DNA of 64,000 nt from Acholoe squamosa (lineage: Eukaryota > Annelida > Polychaeta > Phyllodocida > Polynoidae), in NCBI GenBank assembly GCA_949317995.1, contig OX439041.1:6584001-6648000 (forward strand), in the 5' to 3' direction. The position numbers were made by a program, and so were the translations under genes. Below the pieces are notes generated by a model that saw only the letters and a program-made list of their open reading frames with translations, had not been told where the DNA came from and searched no databases. Positions 21,013-31,874 of the stretch are shown here, in pieces. How positions within the stretch are numbered: the first letter of the stretch is position 1; each line of letters begins with the position of its first letter.

Positions 21013-21825
21013 AAGCTGTGTGCTATAGAATTTGCCTGAAGTCAGGGTGTGGTCATAGAAACGTGCTAAATTGACCAAAACATGTCTCCGAGTACACCTT
21101 ATCGGTCTGTCATTAACTAAGGGTGAATGTTACATTTGGGATACACCCTTTATATGTGATGCATTACAATAGAATCATGCACGAACCAGTATGTACTTTT
21201 AAGTTGGCATATCCGCTAAAAAGACAGATTTGAAAATTTGTGGAAACATGTCTAAACAGTTTCTAAATTCTTATCTGTTGTGCTGTGTATATAAAACTAC
21301 AATTATTCCTAGCCCATACTGGCTCAAAATGAATGGCCTAATCACAACACAGTACACTTCACTGGTAGTGTTTAGTACACCTTCAGAATTAGGACTGGCT
21401 CTTCATCCACAGCACACAGGCTCCCTATATAGGAAGTCAGACACAGTTGATTTATTTATTACTAGGATAGGAATAAATACAGGACATAGGTTTTCTTTGT
21501 TCTAGAGCAGAAATATTTTATATAATCCTTAGATATTTTAGCACATGGTTTAGAATGTTGTCTATATTGTGATTGAAGAGAAACCCCAAATTCCATACTG
21601 TGATGGAGGACATGTTCACTTCAAGTTGGAAAGAAGTTTGAAGTTTCAACACTGTTTATTGGCTTCTCGAAACACTTAGACATAAGTTATTACAGCAAGT
21701 CGCCAAGTGGGATAATTGATACAATAGTTATACACAGGTTCAGTTGAGTCATAATTGAAGTTCAGGTAGTTTCCATGAAACTATCATATGGAATTACACT
21801 AGTCAAGACATAAAATTCATATAAA
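21013..21825. other. Unassigned sequence
   Basis: No gene or repeat was recognised. AT-rich, with short ORFs only. Confidence 0.45.
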
Positions 21826-22164
21826 TCATACATTGCCCAAGGTAATTAATACCTCTCCTTTCAAACATGCTTTAAAGTTGTTTAGAGTAGCCTTCTGTTG
21901 TATATCACTCGTCAGAGTTTCCCAAAGACGGTTACCTCTATATAGCGGACTAACCCTGTATGATTCATAGACTGGTCTATTCACCTTTAACTTCTTCTTA
22001 TCATGTCCTCTTAATAACCTAGGAGGTACCAGTATATGATCAATATGTTGAGCATATTTATACATTAGGCATGTCAAGGACTTTCTTCTCCTTATGTCTA
22101 GGGTGTCCACCTTACACTGCTGTAGTAAATCAGCTACATGCATATCTTGCATATCTTTATGCAC
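21826..22164 (-). pseudogene. LINE reverse-transcriptase C-terminal remnant
   Basis: A 112-codon open frame resembles the tail downstream of the RT in CR1/jockey-like LINEs. It has RRRKSLTCLMYKYAQ, then KVNRPVYESYRVSPLYRGN and RLWETLTSDIQQ...TLNNFKACL, the usual pattern of a YRG block followed by LW-x-L-P/T-x-x-I and a TL-x-x-FK end. Upstream RT domains are absent, so this is a truncated relic. It is not from the LINE at 4.6-8.6 kb, whose C-terminus differs. Confidence 0.6.
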
Positions 22165-22319
22165 CTACCTATAGGCCTAATATTGACCATAAACATGCTG
22201 TGTCAGGTTGGTACACTAAGTACAACCCAAGCTTTACCTAATTGAAAATGTGTTACCACTGAACTCCTTCTGACAGATCTGAGTCTTCATACTGGAAACA
22301 CACATGCTCCACATACCCC

Positions 22320-22960
22320 AGGTATGGCAGAGATCTGCCACCTATTGACTATTGCAGATACCATTTACCCAGGAGGAGAGTCAACCGCTACCTGCCACCA
22401 GGTGTCAAATTAAAGAACTACCCTATCTATCCAGAGTTAGCCAGTGTGGTACTGGTGAGAATACAGCACAGTAGAGACATGGTGTGAGTAATGTGGGAAC
22501 TAGTTTTCATTGTCCACCATTCAGCTCTATACCAGATTGACTTCACAGACTCCAAAATAGTGGTTCTTTTAGGAATATTTTTCACCCACTGGAAGTGGGT
22601 CTCTAATGGTCTCTACTGTACTCTCTTGTACATTTCATACTCATATAGATCTGACCAATGGTCTTTATGTTGGAACTCAACTCCATGATTTATGAAGAAT
22701 TTACAAATTTGGTCAATTCTAGGTTTTCAGAAGAACTCAAACTAAGCCAGATGGAATCATTGTCTTCCTTCTTACACAATGGCAAGCCCATTAAATGCAG
22801 CCAACACAAAGCCCAAAGTGTTTTTGAGGTAGATGTATCATTGAATGATTGTCATATTTGGTAGTATATTTGCATTATGGGATTTCCCTGGCCATGCAGC
22901 TGGACCCAGATATGCTGGTATTAGTTCTTGAATTTTCCACCAGATGTCCTCTATATTGTG
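22320..22960 (+). repeat. Dispersed repeat E, diverged copy 3
   Basis: Shares ordered words with copy 1 (GAGACATGGTGTGAGTAATG, TGACTTCA, GGTCTCTACTGTACTCTC, CATGCAGCTGGACCC), with many changes and extra sequence. Boundaries are approximate. Confidence 0.5.
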
Positions 22961-24483
22961 CAGTTGGATGGTTATGTCTTTCGAGGAGAAGCGCTAACGT
23001 GGCGCCAATTTCGCTTGTAAAATATGAGCAGTAAACTTTCGCATATTCACCGGTACCAGGGACACACTTCCGATCATACCGTTTCTCCCCGAAAGGATTC
23101 ACGCAGTTGGATCCCCCCCTACCATTTACCCAGACCCTTACACAGTCATAAATCTGAGATTGCACTCACTGGTCCCTGAAAATTCAGATATCACCCTGAT
23201 TTTCTCAATTTCCAATACTTAATGCTCTTAGGAAGTTAACACCTTAAAAGTTATGAGAAGTGGCATCTTTTACATGTATGTGTGTGGGTGTGTGCCCAGC
23301 TGGTGGAGCCCTCTGTTGATATTATATAGAAAACTAGGCAAATAGGCCCCAAAACAAGCCCCAAAAAGTTGCCTGGCGGTCTCCGGGGATAGGCACTATC
23401 TCTCTCATTCCAAAAACATCCTGTCCTCCTAGTTTAGAGCTATTTGTAGCAGTTTCCCGCTTTCCCCCCCATCATTATTTTTCTAATGATCCTTGACCTA
23501 AAAAGGGCTTTTTTGAAGTGCTTATTTTGAATAGACAGTATTTGTATAGGTGGACATAAAAATATTGGGAGGATAGCCTGAAGAGAGTAGATATATTAAA
23601 AAAAAAGAATAATCTAAACAGCATGAAATTCATGTAAGTTACTTTTGGCTGGTCTGACCTCAGCGTTGCTGCTGTGTTTAATAGGCGAGAATCAATATCC
23701 TCAAATACCAATTCAATCATCAGCTCTTCTTCTTCCTCAGAGTCCGTTCTCTTCCTCTACCTCACGTCCTTCCCCTCCCTCAGCCTGGAGGCTATTGCGA
23801 AAAGAATCGGATTCGGATTCTCACTGTCATAACTCACCTTCCAGTTCCTGGCTGTTCTGCTACTTAGAACCAACTTCTCACCCTACACTCAGAATCAATC
23901 CTCTTTGTGTGAATAATACTGGGAAGCATTCCCCAATTCATGGAAACTTAAGAACCAGTTCTATAACCAATTACCTTGCTGTAAAACAGGGGAGAAGTCA
24001 TCACCTAAGGGTAGTCAGTTCCCATTTGGGAATATCTCCTCCGACAGAATTGAATTCCTGTCCTTTCGCAACACCCTCCAGAGCCCCTTGTTTGACCACA
24101 CCCTCTCACAGGTTGTCATTACCATCTGACATACGCTGGTCCCCCTCACCTTGTACCTAACCTGCAGCCCTGTACCAAGCCCTGTATCTCCCTGTCGTGG
24201 CACCTTTAACACCTCTTGTCAGATGCAGAGTTTAAAGGCTTCTTCATTACCACCTGGCCAGGGCTGCCTTGTTTAAAGTCAAAGTGACAGTACTGCTGAA
24301 TGCTTAATAGGGTTTGTAAAGAGGAGAAGAAAGCTTTGCCAATTAAATGTTGGAACAGGGCAGTTATCATTCTCATCTCCCACTTAATATGAGATATTGA
24401 CATATTGATGACGGTGCTCTCTTATACCACCTTCTGATTTTGTGCGAGACCAGCAACCTCAGACACGATGGTTGTAGACAGAC
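22961..24483. other. Unassigned sequence
   Basis: No gene is supported. A plus-strand open frame at 23645-24160 is Ser/Pro-rich, lacks an ATG start, domains and splice context, and is probably chance. A poly-C tract lies near 23465. Confidence 0.4.
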
Positions 24484-24486
24484 TAA

Positions 24487-24765
24487 GGGAGTGATCATTT
24501 TTTAACAACAATGGGGGTGGTGGGTTTGAGGGGGGAGGGGCAGAATTTTTTCAACCCCTTGACCATGGGGGTCAAAATAGTTTCACCTGTTTTCAGCAAA
24601 AAAATCCTGTGTCTTAATATAGGTGAAAGGGGCATATTCGCATGCAATTTGCGGCCCTTCGGGGGGGACACCTCGAGGGGAGGGGCAAGAACATTTTTCC
24701 GCGTCTGCACACAAACCCACCAGCCCCCCCCCCCCCCCACCCGTGGTTAAAAAATGTTCACTCCC
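24487..24765. mobile_element. Harbinger-type MITE
   Basis: The ends GGGAGTGATCATTTTTTAAC and GTTAAAAAATGTTCACTCCC are flanked by TAA on both sides (24484-24486 and 24766-24768). The interior is G-rich with TCAAAATAGTTTCACCTG. Confidence 0.85.
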
Positions 24766-24768
24766 TAA

Positions 24769-25448
24769 GTCACTGGTCACTTCCAACACTAGTCGTGCGA
24801 CATTTGATTCACTCCCCACCTTTGCAGCAGTACTTGGTATATTTATTTACCCAGTCATAGCTGCACATTTATTTATCTTTATATCAGGCTAGTGAGTGAA
24901 GCACGACTTCATGGCTTCCAAAACTAGCACACGCTTTGTAATTTACAACATTTGTACCCCAAAACAAATTTGAATTGCTAGATTGCATCGCTACCACCTC
25001 TGGAGGATACTCTGGGTATATATGTGTCCTTCTTGGAGTGTTAAGGTGGGTCGCTACCATTGGATCAAAGACCCTAGAATTCCTCCATCTTTTGGTCAGA
25101 TATCCTTTATATCATCTAGAATAGTATTTTGAAAAGAAAAATAGATATGATGGTGAAATGTTTCGAAGACACCTACATGAGTCTTAACTAGAACTTAGAT
25201 GATGTCTAGTCGAAAACACAAGTTTTTTTTCGTTTGTGAGGTCTCATCCCCATTTCTGATCATAGCATTTTGCCCCCCCCCCCCCTCCCCCTTTTGCTAA
25301 GATGATAATATCCTGAACATTTTATTAGTTAATAACAAGGGGTCGGTATTATAGTGGATAGTTAATGATAGCTTTATTACATATAGAATTGAGCTAGTAG
25401 GGGGTTACTCAGTTAGTGCCCGGTGTTGGTAAGTTACCACAGGGTGAC
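24769..25448. other. Unassigned sequence
   Basis: No gene was recognised. A poly-C run is at 25273-25286. Confidence 0.4.
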
Positions 25449-25566
25449 TACCCACTTGGCAAAAAACGTTTTAAACTTTTTAAAACCAATTTTCAACCAA
25501 ATAACCAAGAGAAACCAATAAAAACGTTTTTTAACATAAAAAACGCGTTTTAATGCCAAGTGGGTA
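25449..25566. mobile_element. Short palindromic MITE
   Basis: TACCCACTTGGCAAAAAACG and its inverse ending GCCAAGTGGGTA bound 118 bp of AT-rich sequence with repeated AAAACGTTTT words. TA borders fit a mariner-like target. Confidence 0.65.
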
Positions 25567-25892
25567 TTGATTACACACATACAAGTGTGGCAAAGTGTGG
25601 TACTAAAGAAATACATTGTAGGCGAGTAGAGTGGATAATTGATTTAAAGGTGATCTACGTTTTAGAACTTTGGTGGATTGTGTATGATGCACGCATATTC
25701 ACACTATCGCTGACAGTCTATAATGAAATAGACTTATTTAAAGTATTGGAAATGTCCAAAATGTTATAGCAGATAAGCATGAAAGTGAATTCAGTTCACT
25801 TACTCTCGTTGCAACACAGTACCAATATACAAATGCACAATGGGCGACTTTTAAAGAAAAAAAAAGAGCGATGAGTGTGTAAAGAACCCAAT
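25567..25892. other. Unassigned sequence
   Basis: Short ORFs without motifs; nothing recognised. Confidence 0.4.
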
Positions 25893-26100
25893 TACCGTAA
25901 TCTCCCGCCTATAAGACGCGTCTTCTACTCCAAACAAAAGCCAAATGAGCCATTTAGACATTGCCAAAAGAGGGGGTGCGTCTTATAGAAGGGGTAAAAT
26001 TACATTAGATTAGTACTAAACTGGTCCAAATCCTGCCCCAGGTGCGTCTTATAGCTCTCCTTTCAACTCAGGGTCATCTTAAAAGACACGAAATTACCAA
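25893..26100. mobile_element. Mariner-like MITE, right end degraded
   Basis: A good left end, TACCGTAATCTCCCGCCTAT, with interior GGTGCGTCTTATAG words. The right terminus is eroded near 26090. Confidence 0.65.
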
Positions 26101-26503
26101 TGATTTGGAAATGCAATACATACAGCATGTTCAAAGTTGCATTAAAACGTGAAATGCCTTGCAATATTGTCATGTATGTACGTTAATACAACAATCATTA
26201 TATGATGGCAAGGAAAATGCATAAATATATCTGTCAATGTAAATAGATATCAGTCATGCTTTTACTATAGAAATGTATAGTAGCCATAGACCCTGTTTAA
26301 GCATGACATCCTTTATGAATTCAGTGGCAGATTTAGAGGGGGTGCAGGGGCGTGTGCCCCCCCCCTTTTTCCAGTACTTAAGAGTTTATTTTAGATCCCA
26401 AAATTTGCCCCAAAATAGAGGGTGGGCCCCTCCTTTTGGGCGGCGCCCCCTCCTTTTCCAAATAGTGGATCCGCCCCGAATCTCACCAGCACACAATTTT
26501 GCA
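26101..26503. other. Unassigned sequence with G/C-rich repeat-like patch
   Basis: 26330-26480 has GGGGGTGCAGGGGCGTGTGC and GGATCCGCCCC words common in diverged invertebrate repeats, but I could not define ends. Confidence 0.35.
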
Positions 26504-26506
26504 TTA

Positions 26507-26827
26507 GGGATTGATCATTTTTTAACAACAGGGGGGGGGGCCGGTGGGTTTGAGGGGGGGGTCAGAATTTTTTCAACCCCCTGACCAGGAGGGGTCAGAA
26601 TCTTTTCAATACCTCTGATGGGGGGGGTCAAAATAATTTCACCTGTTTTCAGTGGAAAACCCCGCGCATTACTATAGGCTAAAAGGGGACGTTCGCGCGC
26701 GATTTTTGTCCCTTATGGGGGCGGTTGAAAAAATTTTACCCCCTCCAGATGGGGGGGTCGAAATCTTTTTCGCGCATCCGCGCGCAAACCCACCAGCCCC
26801 CCCTGTTGTTAAAAAATGATCACTCCC
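26507..26827. mobile_element. Harbinger-type MITE, full length
   Basis: The ends GGGATTGATCATTTTTTAAC and GTTAAAAAATGATCACTCCC are flanked by TTA on both sides (26504-26506 and 26828-26830). It is the best preserved member here, with a symmetrical interior around CCTATAGTAATG (inverse strand). Confidence 0.9.
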
Positions 26828-26969
26828 TTATGTCAAGCCTACAGGATTTATAGAGGTCCAGCTGAAGGTTCAGCATGATGCACAGAGTAGAGTTGCCAGG
26901 GCATTAGAATAGCATTTTCCAAATGCTTCGTGAATGCCTGTCCAACATTCAGAATTTGTCCCTCCCAAT

Positions 26970-28112
26970 CTATGTCTGCTGCCTTGGTGATGTAGATCGT
27001 CGCTCAGAAAGAGACTCTGATTTCTTGCACCTCAGCATGAGGAGCAGTTCCCTCCTGAACTGAGACCCACAAATCATGTAAAGGAGGGAATTTACACAGT
27101 GATTTAAGAATCAGAGTTCATAGAAGAGGCGCATAGCAAAGAAGAATGCAGTTGTAAATGCTTGGAAATATAGAAATATAATAGTAGTGGTATTGTAAGG
27201 TATTGTAAGTATTAGAAAGATAATACAGTTCATGACTAACATCACACGCATACTGTTGTTAGCACTTCGGATGGATGATTTAGACAAAACACTTTGTATT
27301 TTGGACATCCTGATTCGCATGTATATTTTCATTGCATTGCAGGCTAATATAACAAAAGATGGAATAATTGAAAACACTGCAATAGCAATGCCTAACATTG
27401 TTTTGAAGTAAATCTGAATGGTGGCGACACAAAATCCATTGATAATATCATGAAAGAAAAGAGCATGACTTTGGGCCAGAAAGAAAAATATGAAAATGCA
27501 CACTGCAGCTACTTTAGCTCTGTATTTGGTACAGAGATCTTTAGCTTTATAGGGTAGGCAGACCACTATAACCCGTTCTATGCTGATAGCGACAATAAGC
27601 CATGAACTGATTCAAGGTAAGGTACTCTGTAGGAACCTATGAACCTTACATGCCCAACTCTGTTCATCCCTCTTTACTGAAGTTGTGGCGTTTTCTAAGA
27701 CATGTAAGAAACTATTTGAAACCAGTAAGGAACCAAGGTCTGCAATGGCCAATCCTTTCAGAAATATTGAGACACTGAGGTTTTTAAAAGACCTCCGGCT
27801 TAGCACAATCAGGGAAAGAATATTTCCAACAACACCAAATGAAACGATTATTGGAGGTAAAATGTCAAATATACCGAGGAATTCAGTCACATTCTCTGAT
27901 GATTGGCTGTTACAGATCTCTGTGAGGTTGTGCAAAGTTTTATTGATTAGATTAGAACTGTCGGTACAGATTTCAGTGAGGTTATGTGTTGTGCCATTCA
28001 GGGATTCAAATGTTGCTGCTGTTACTGCTTCTGTTGTTAATGCTCCTGCTGCCTCTGCTGTAGTTACTGTTTTTGTTGAGTTGTCTAGCCACAGTCCTGA
28101 TGTGTTTTCCAT
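26970..28112 (-). pseudogene. Rhodopsin-like GPCR, intronless, two in-frame TGA codons
   Basis: A 381-codon frame reads as a class A (probably peptide) receptor. It has an N-glycosylation-rich N-terminus (several N-x-T/S sites), TM1 with FGVVGNILSLIVL, TM2 with LKGLAIADLGSLLVSN, a conserved Cys before TM3 (WACKVHRFLQ), SIERVIVVCLPYK in place of the E/DRY block, and a TM7 NSLLYMICGSQFRREL resembling NPxxY plus helix 8. The frame is kept throughout but is cut by TGA at 27612-27614 (within TM3) and at 27111-27113 (start of TM7). With those stops it cannot make a full receptor. No introns are visible. It is most likely a recently dead gene; assembly error is the alternative. Confidence 0.8.
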
Positions 28113-28278
28113 CCTGCAGTTTAACTATGTATATTCAGGATTTTTGTCCTGTTTGTTTTTCAGCTCAAAGATCCTAGATTCAAATTCCAAAGTTACACTC
28201 TTCTGAAATATCAAATGAAAACAGGTAAGATCTATAATGTTATGATGATATCACAACCATTTCCCTCATGATACATAC

Positions 28279-28693
28279 TACCGTAATCTCCCACGTATAA
28301 GGGAGTGGTTATTATTTATCAACAGGGGGGGGGTGGTTGGTTTTTGCGCGGATGCGTGGAAATTTTTTACGCCCCCCCTTGATGGCAGTAAAAAAATTTT
28401 GCGCCCCCCGCTCCGGAGGTGCGGAGAGTTTACGCGCCCTCTCTTTGATCTATAGTAGCGCACGGGCTTTTTTGCTAAAAAGAGGGTAAATTTTTTTAGC
28501 CCCCCCTCAATAGGGGTCAAAATTTTTTTAGCCCCCCCCCCCGGGGTGGCACAAGCTACACATAGGTTTTTGAATTTTGAGAATTCATTCTGTAGAACCA
28601 AAGTTATGAATTTTTCATTTTTTGGAGAATTTTTCCAAAACTCTAGGTGCGCCTTATACGCGGGCTGCGCCTTATATGCGGGGGATTACGGTA
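28279..28693. mobile_element. Mariner-like MITE invaded by a Harbinger-type MITE
   Basis: The outer ends are TACCGTAATCTCCCACGTAT and the inverse near 28680-28693. At 28298-28300 (TAA) the sequence switches to GGGAGTGGTTATTATTTATC, the Harbinger-MITE end, and family interior continues to about 28545. The inner element's right end is not recognisable. Confidence 0.65.
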
Positions 28694-29322
28694 GTAATCA
28701 GCATCATGCATGAACTAAGCTCTAGTGCAAAACCTTTTGAGTACGACATAAAATCTTTTAATTATTTTCGACTTTTTCTCCTACTCATTTTTGAGAACTA
28801 TATCAATACTCCGTGATCCAACAGTCGAGTGGATGTTGGAAATTGGTTCACACCTCATCTCATTTATTTTGCTTATTTGTAGTCTACATAATCGGTAAGT
28901 CTACTTACAAGGGATGTATTTATACTTCACACTGACTGTAAGGGATAGTGTCTAGGGTATGTTTTAGATTGATTGACGATCACCAAATGACCCTATGATC
29001 ACCACTTTCAGATTCTAGAAGGAAGTAAGACCTCAAGACATCACCAACTATCTTACAAGATGATCGTACAAATAGTCCTACACAATGTACACCAGCAGCA
29101 CTTGTTCTATAGTTGTAAATAGTCTTGGTTCTTGTCCAGGAATCTGTATGATTTTGTGTTGTGCAATCGAAAGCTACAATCATAATTGTACAAATCTAAC
29201 AAGTGTGATCTTAAATGATCTCAAAAAGGGCCAAATCGTTAAATCCATTGAAACATACCCCTGTAAGCCCCAAGGTGTTATGATGATGTTGGAATGCAGT
29301 CTATTAGCCCTTAAAGCCATCT
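28694..29322. other. Unassigned sequence
   Basis: Nothing recognised apart from short ORFs. Confidence 0.4.
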
Positions 29323-29549
29323 ATGCATTATGCCATCCATGCAGTAAGGCATTATGCCATCCATGCAGTGATGCATTATGCCATCCATGCAGTATGGATT
29401 ATGCCATCCATGCAGTAATGCATTATGCCATCCATGCAGTAATGCACTATGCCATCCATGCATTAATGCATTATGCCATCCATGCAGTAATGCACTATGC
29501 CATCCATGCATTAATGCATTATGCCATCCATGCAGTAATGCACTATGCC
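29323..29549 (+). repeat. 24-bp minisatellite, about 9.5 units
   Basis: The unit is ATGCATTATGCC + ATCCATGCAGTA, one copy being 23 bp. Units alternate between GCATTA/GCACTA and GCAGTA/GCATTA variants in a two-unit higher-order pattern. Because the period is a multiple of three it generates long spurious ORFs in several frames. A related 24-bp array is at 53163-53570. Confidence 0.95.
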
Positions 29550-29676
29550 TATTGGTCGTTATGATGCATGAATGCAGTCCAGGGGTAGACACTAACTTTT
29601 TCAGGCACTGGCCATCCAGGCCAGCAGCCTCGGAAATATATTGACCAGCTGCTAAAGCTGTTGGCCCTTGATTTAT

Positions 29677-29723
29677 AGCCCTGGTGAGTTGCACTAAGTG
29701 CTGGTGAGCAACTCACCAGGGCT
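29677..29723. repeat. 16-bp perfect hairpin
   Basis: AGCCCTGGTGAGTTGC is inverted as GCAACTCACCAGGGCT around a 15-nt loop that itself repeats CTGGTGAG. It lies beside the repeat flank ATGATGCATGAATGCAG. Confidence 0.75.
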
Positions 29724-29845
29724 ACATTCATGTATCCTGCCGACTCTATGGAGGGTCAACATGATCCAATAAAGTGCTGGGGTGCAGACTAAACCAGCAG
29801 TTCAGTGGTGCATCCATGGAGACCAGAGGAACGGAGAAAAATAGA

Positions 29846-29942
29846 CAAAGGTGCACGAGAATTGGTCAGCACTGAGGGTTATCACACGAGGCAAAGCTGA
29901 GTGTATAACCCTCAGTGCTGACCAATGCGAGTGCTCCTTTGT
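29846..29942. repeat. Long hairpin, MITE-like
   Basis: ATTGGTCAGCACTGAGGGTTAT (29861-29882, 22 bp) is perfectly inverted at 29905-29926. The match extends imperfectly to about 38 bp on each side. Probably a tiny palindromic transposon. Confidence 0.75.
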
Positions 29943-30690
29943 ATATATCTCAAGTTAATTTTAGGCAGATATGTTCAAAATTCCCTTTATTTGGCATCAG
30001 AATTGATTTTATCATCAGTTATTTGACCATTTTCGATGTTTTCCCTGGCAGTATGAAACTCTCAGTAGTGCAGACTGATTCTAGTTGGTTCTCTTATCTT
30101 CTACATTCTAGGTGCATCATTACAACTGATGTCAACTGTCCATGAGACAATCAGAATATATGGGGACAGGAATAATGTATCATTTATGTCATACACTATC
30201 ATATATCCACTGAATGCACCTATAGTTCCCATATCTCATATATAAGGGCAAGGCCTCAGGAGGAGACAGGTCCGCCCATCACATAAAAACAATTTACTGC
30301 CAACACCAAACATGGACGAGCCCACCCATCACTTGGATTCTACCTATAATTATCATGTGGTGTAAAGACCCCAGAAAGTGTGAGCTGTCTCCAAACTACA
30401 CAAGGAACAGGTATTGTGCACTAAGACTATTCAACAAAAACCACTAGTTCGGTCATTTTTTTTTTGGGAAGCTTTGCATAAGATTATTTCTCCAATTTGC
30501 CCTTTTATTTGACTCATAAACTACTCATGAGTCCCTCACCACCTTGCTGATGGTTATTTCAGTCAGACCAATTCTCATGAATGTTTGCCTATATGTTTTT
30601 TATGTCAATGTTCAGAATGACTGTTTCTATGTAATTACTTACTTGCTGTAAATTCCAGATAAGGTGTTTTACCTAAACAGACATCCAACA
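29943..30690. other. Unassigned sequence
   Basis: No gene or repeat was recognised. Confidence 0.4.
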
Positions 30691-30715
30691 AGTCAGGCAC
30701 ACCTTGAAATGCCTC

Positions 30716-30801
30716 TTGAGGCAAGAAGGTCCGCACTCTGCTGTTGTTAGACACCAAGTGCGTCCCTCTTGGTGTCCAAGAAGGTCCGCACTCTATTGTT
30801 G
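30716..30801 (+). repeat. 55-bp minisatellite, left part
   Basis: Units of ACACCAAGTGCGTCCCTCTT...CTATTGTTG. The array is interrupted at 30801 by gypsy A and resumes at 52763. Confidence 0.8.
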
Positions 30802-31164
30802 TGTAATGGTTCGTATCGACTTATATGTTGGGTGGCTCGTTGGCTGGCTTATCACTAAAGATACCAACACAACACGTGTGATTTGGGTTGGGCAAAGCCC
30901 CGGATACCCCTACCTCTCGGGTAGGACTTTATTCACTTCTCAGCTGCTTATAGTTAAACGTCTTGACTGGACTACGTCCAGTCCCCTTCTGCGGCTCGTC
31001 CGGCTTCTTAGTAGAAGCTGGACGCAAGGCATGGTGCTGCCCCCTCTTGTACCAGCCGGATATCGCAAAGCGACACCTAGTTGGCATAGAAGGAATGAGC
31101 ACCACACGAACACGTCTCTCGGATGAACCGCACTAATATATATACAACGATGCCGGCCCCTACA
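30802..31164 (-). repeat. 3' LTR of gypsy A
   Basis: Plus-strand view TGTAATGGTTCG...GGCCCCTACA. It pairs with 52400-52762, and a TATATATA stretch lies near 31135. GTTG precedes it at 30798-30801. Confidence 0.92.
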
Positions 31165-31597
31165 CCACTAGACTATACCTAGGGTTGGGTGTATTTAACA
31201 AATACCTATTGTTAACTTTATACAATAATAAGTTATATTTACATAGGTAAGTCTATACACAAGTGTTCGTATAGATTATACAACATTAAAGGGGCATTAT
31301 AGATAATACTTACATGATAAGGCATCGTCGCATATAACCCGAAGTAACTAATAATAACAGTTAGGAAGTGGTGCCTTATGCACCATTGACCTAAGGTGGT
31401 AAATGGTAACAATGTTACAGTGTTATTATAGTTTAAAGACGTGATAAGAGTAATGGATATGTGGTGATATGGTATTAACATTATTTTACAACAGTAAGTA
31501 ACCGACCCGAGGTGGGGTAAATAACCCGAGAAAAAATTTTGTTTAGTTTGATTACAAAAATATAAATAGTATATAAAAATAGCTTTACACAAAATTT
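31165..31597 (-). other. Gypsy A 3' non-coding, AT-rich
   Basis: AT-rich segment between the 3' LTR and the Harbinger insertion. No ORF of note. TAA at 31598-31600 is the Harbinger target duplication. Confidence 0.6.
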
Positions 31598-31600
31598 TAA

Positions 31601-31870
31601 TGGGGGTATTCCACCAAAACCGGCAGAATTGTCGGCCCGATAGTGGGTTTTTGCTATCGGCGACGGTCGTCGGGCGCCTGTCGGGCCGACAATTTTGTCG
31701 GCCCGATAGTCAAATTTTATCGGGGACAGTGAAATCGGGTCTCAAAATCACCAAAAAATTCACTCTTCCACCGAGGACAAAATTGTCGGATTGTCATCGC
31801 CGACAGTCATCGCGGATGGTTCCACCCTCTTCCACCAGAGGCCTCTTCATCGGCGATGACCTAGTATCAA
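31601..31870. promoter_or_regulatory. Harbinger left TIR and subterminal ATCGG motifs
   Basis: Beyond the terminal inverted repeat there are about six CCGAT/ATCGG words, plus GTCGGCCCGATAG twice and repeated TTCCACC. These are probable binding sites for the transposase or its Myb-like partner, and the region upstream of the transposase start. Confidence 0.6.
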
Positions 31871-31874
31871 CCAT

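Noticed and set aside
23645-24160. 171-aa Ser/Pro-rich ORF
   Set aside because: No ATG start, domain, splice or polyadenylation context; composition is low complexity.
27111-27113. Selenocysteine at the GPCR TGA codons
   Set aside because: Class A receptors are not selenoproteins and no recoding context was seen; nonsense mutations are simpler.
29085-29694. Long ORFs on both strands over the 24-bp repeat (CHPCSNAL-type repeats)
   Set aside because: The period is a multiple of three, so any stop-free frame stays open; no start context or homology.
30704-31126. 140-aa plus-strand ORF and its near copy at 52476-52724
   Set aside because: Both lie in the gypsy A LTRs; duplication reflects LTR identity, not a gene family.
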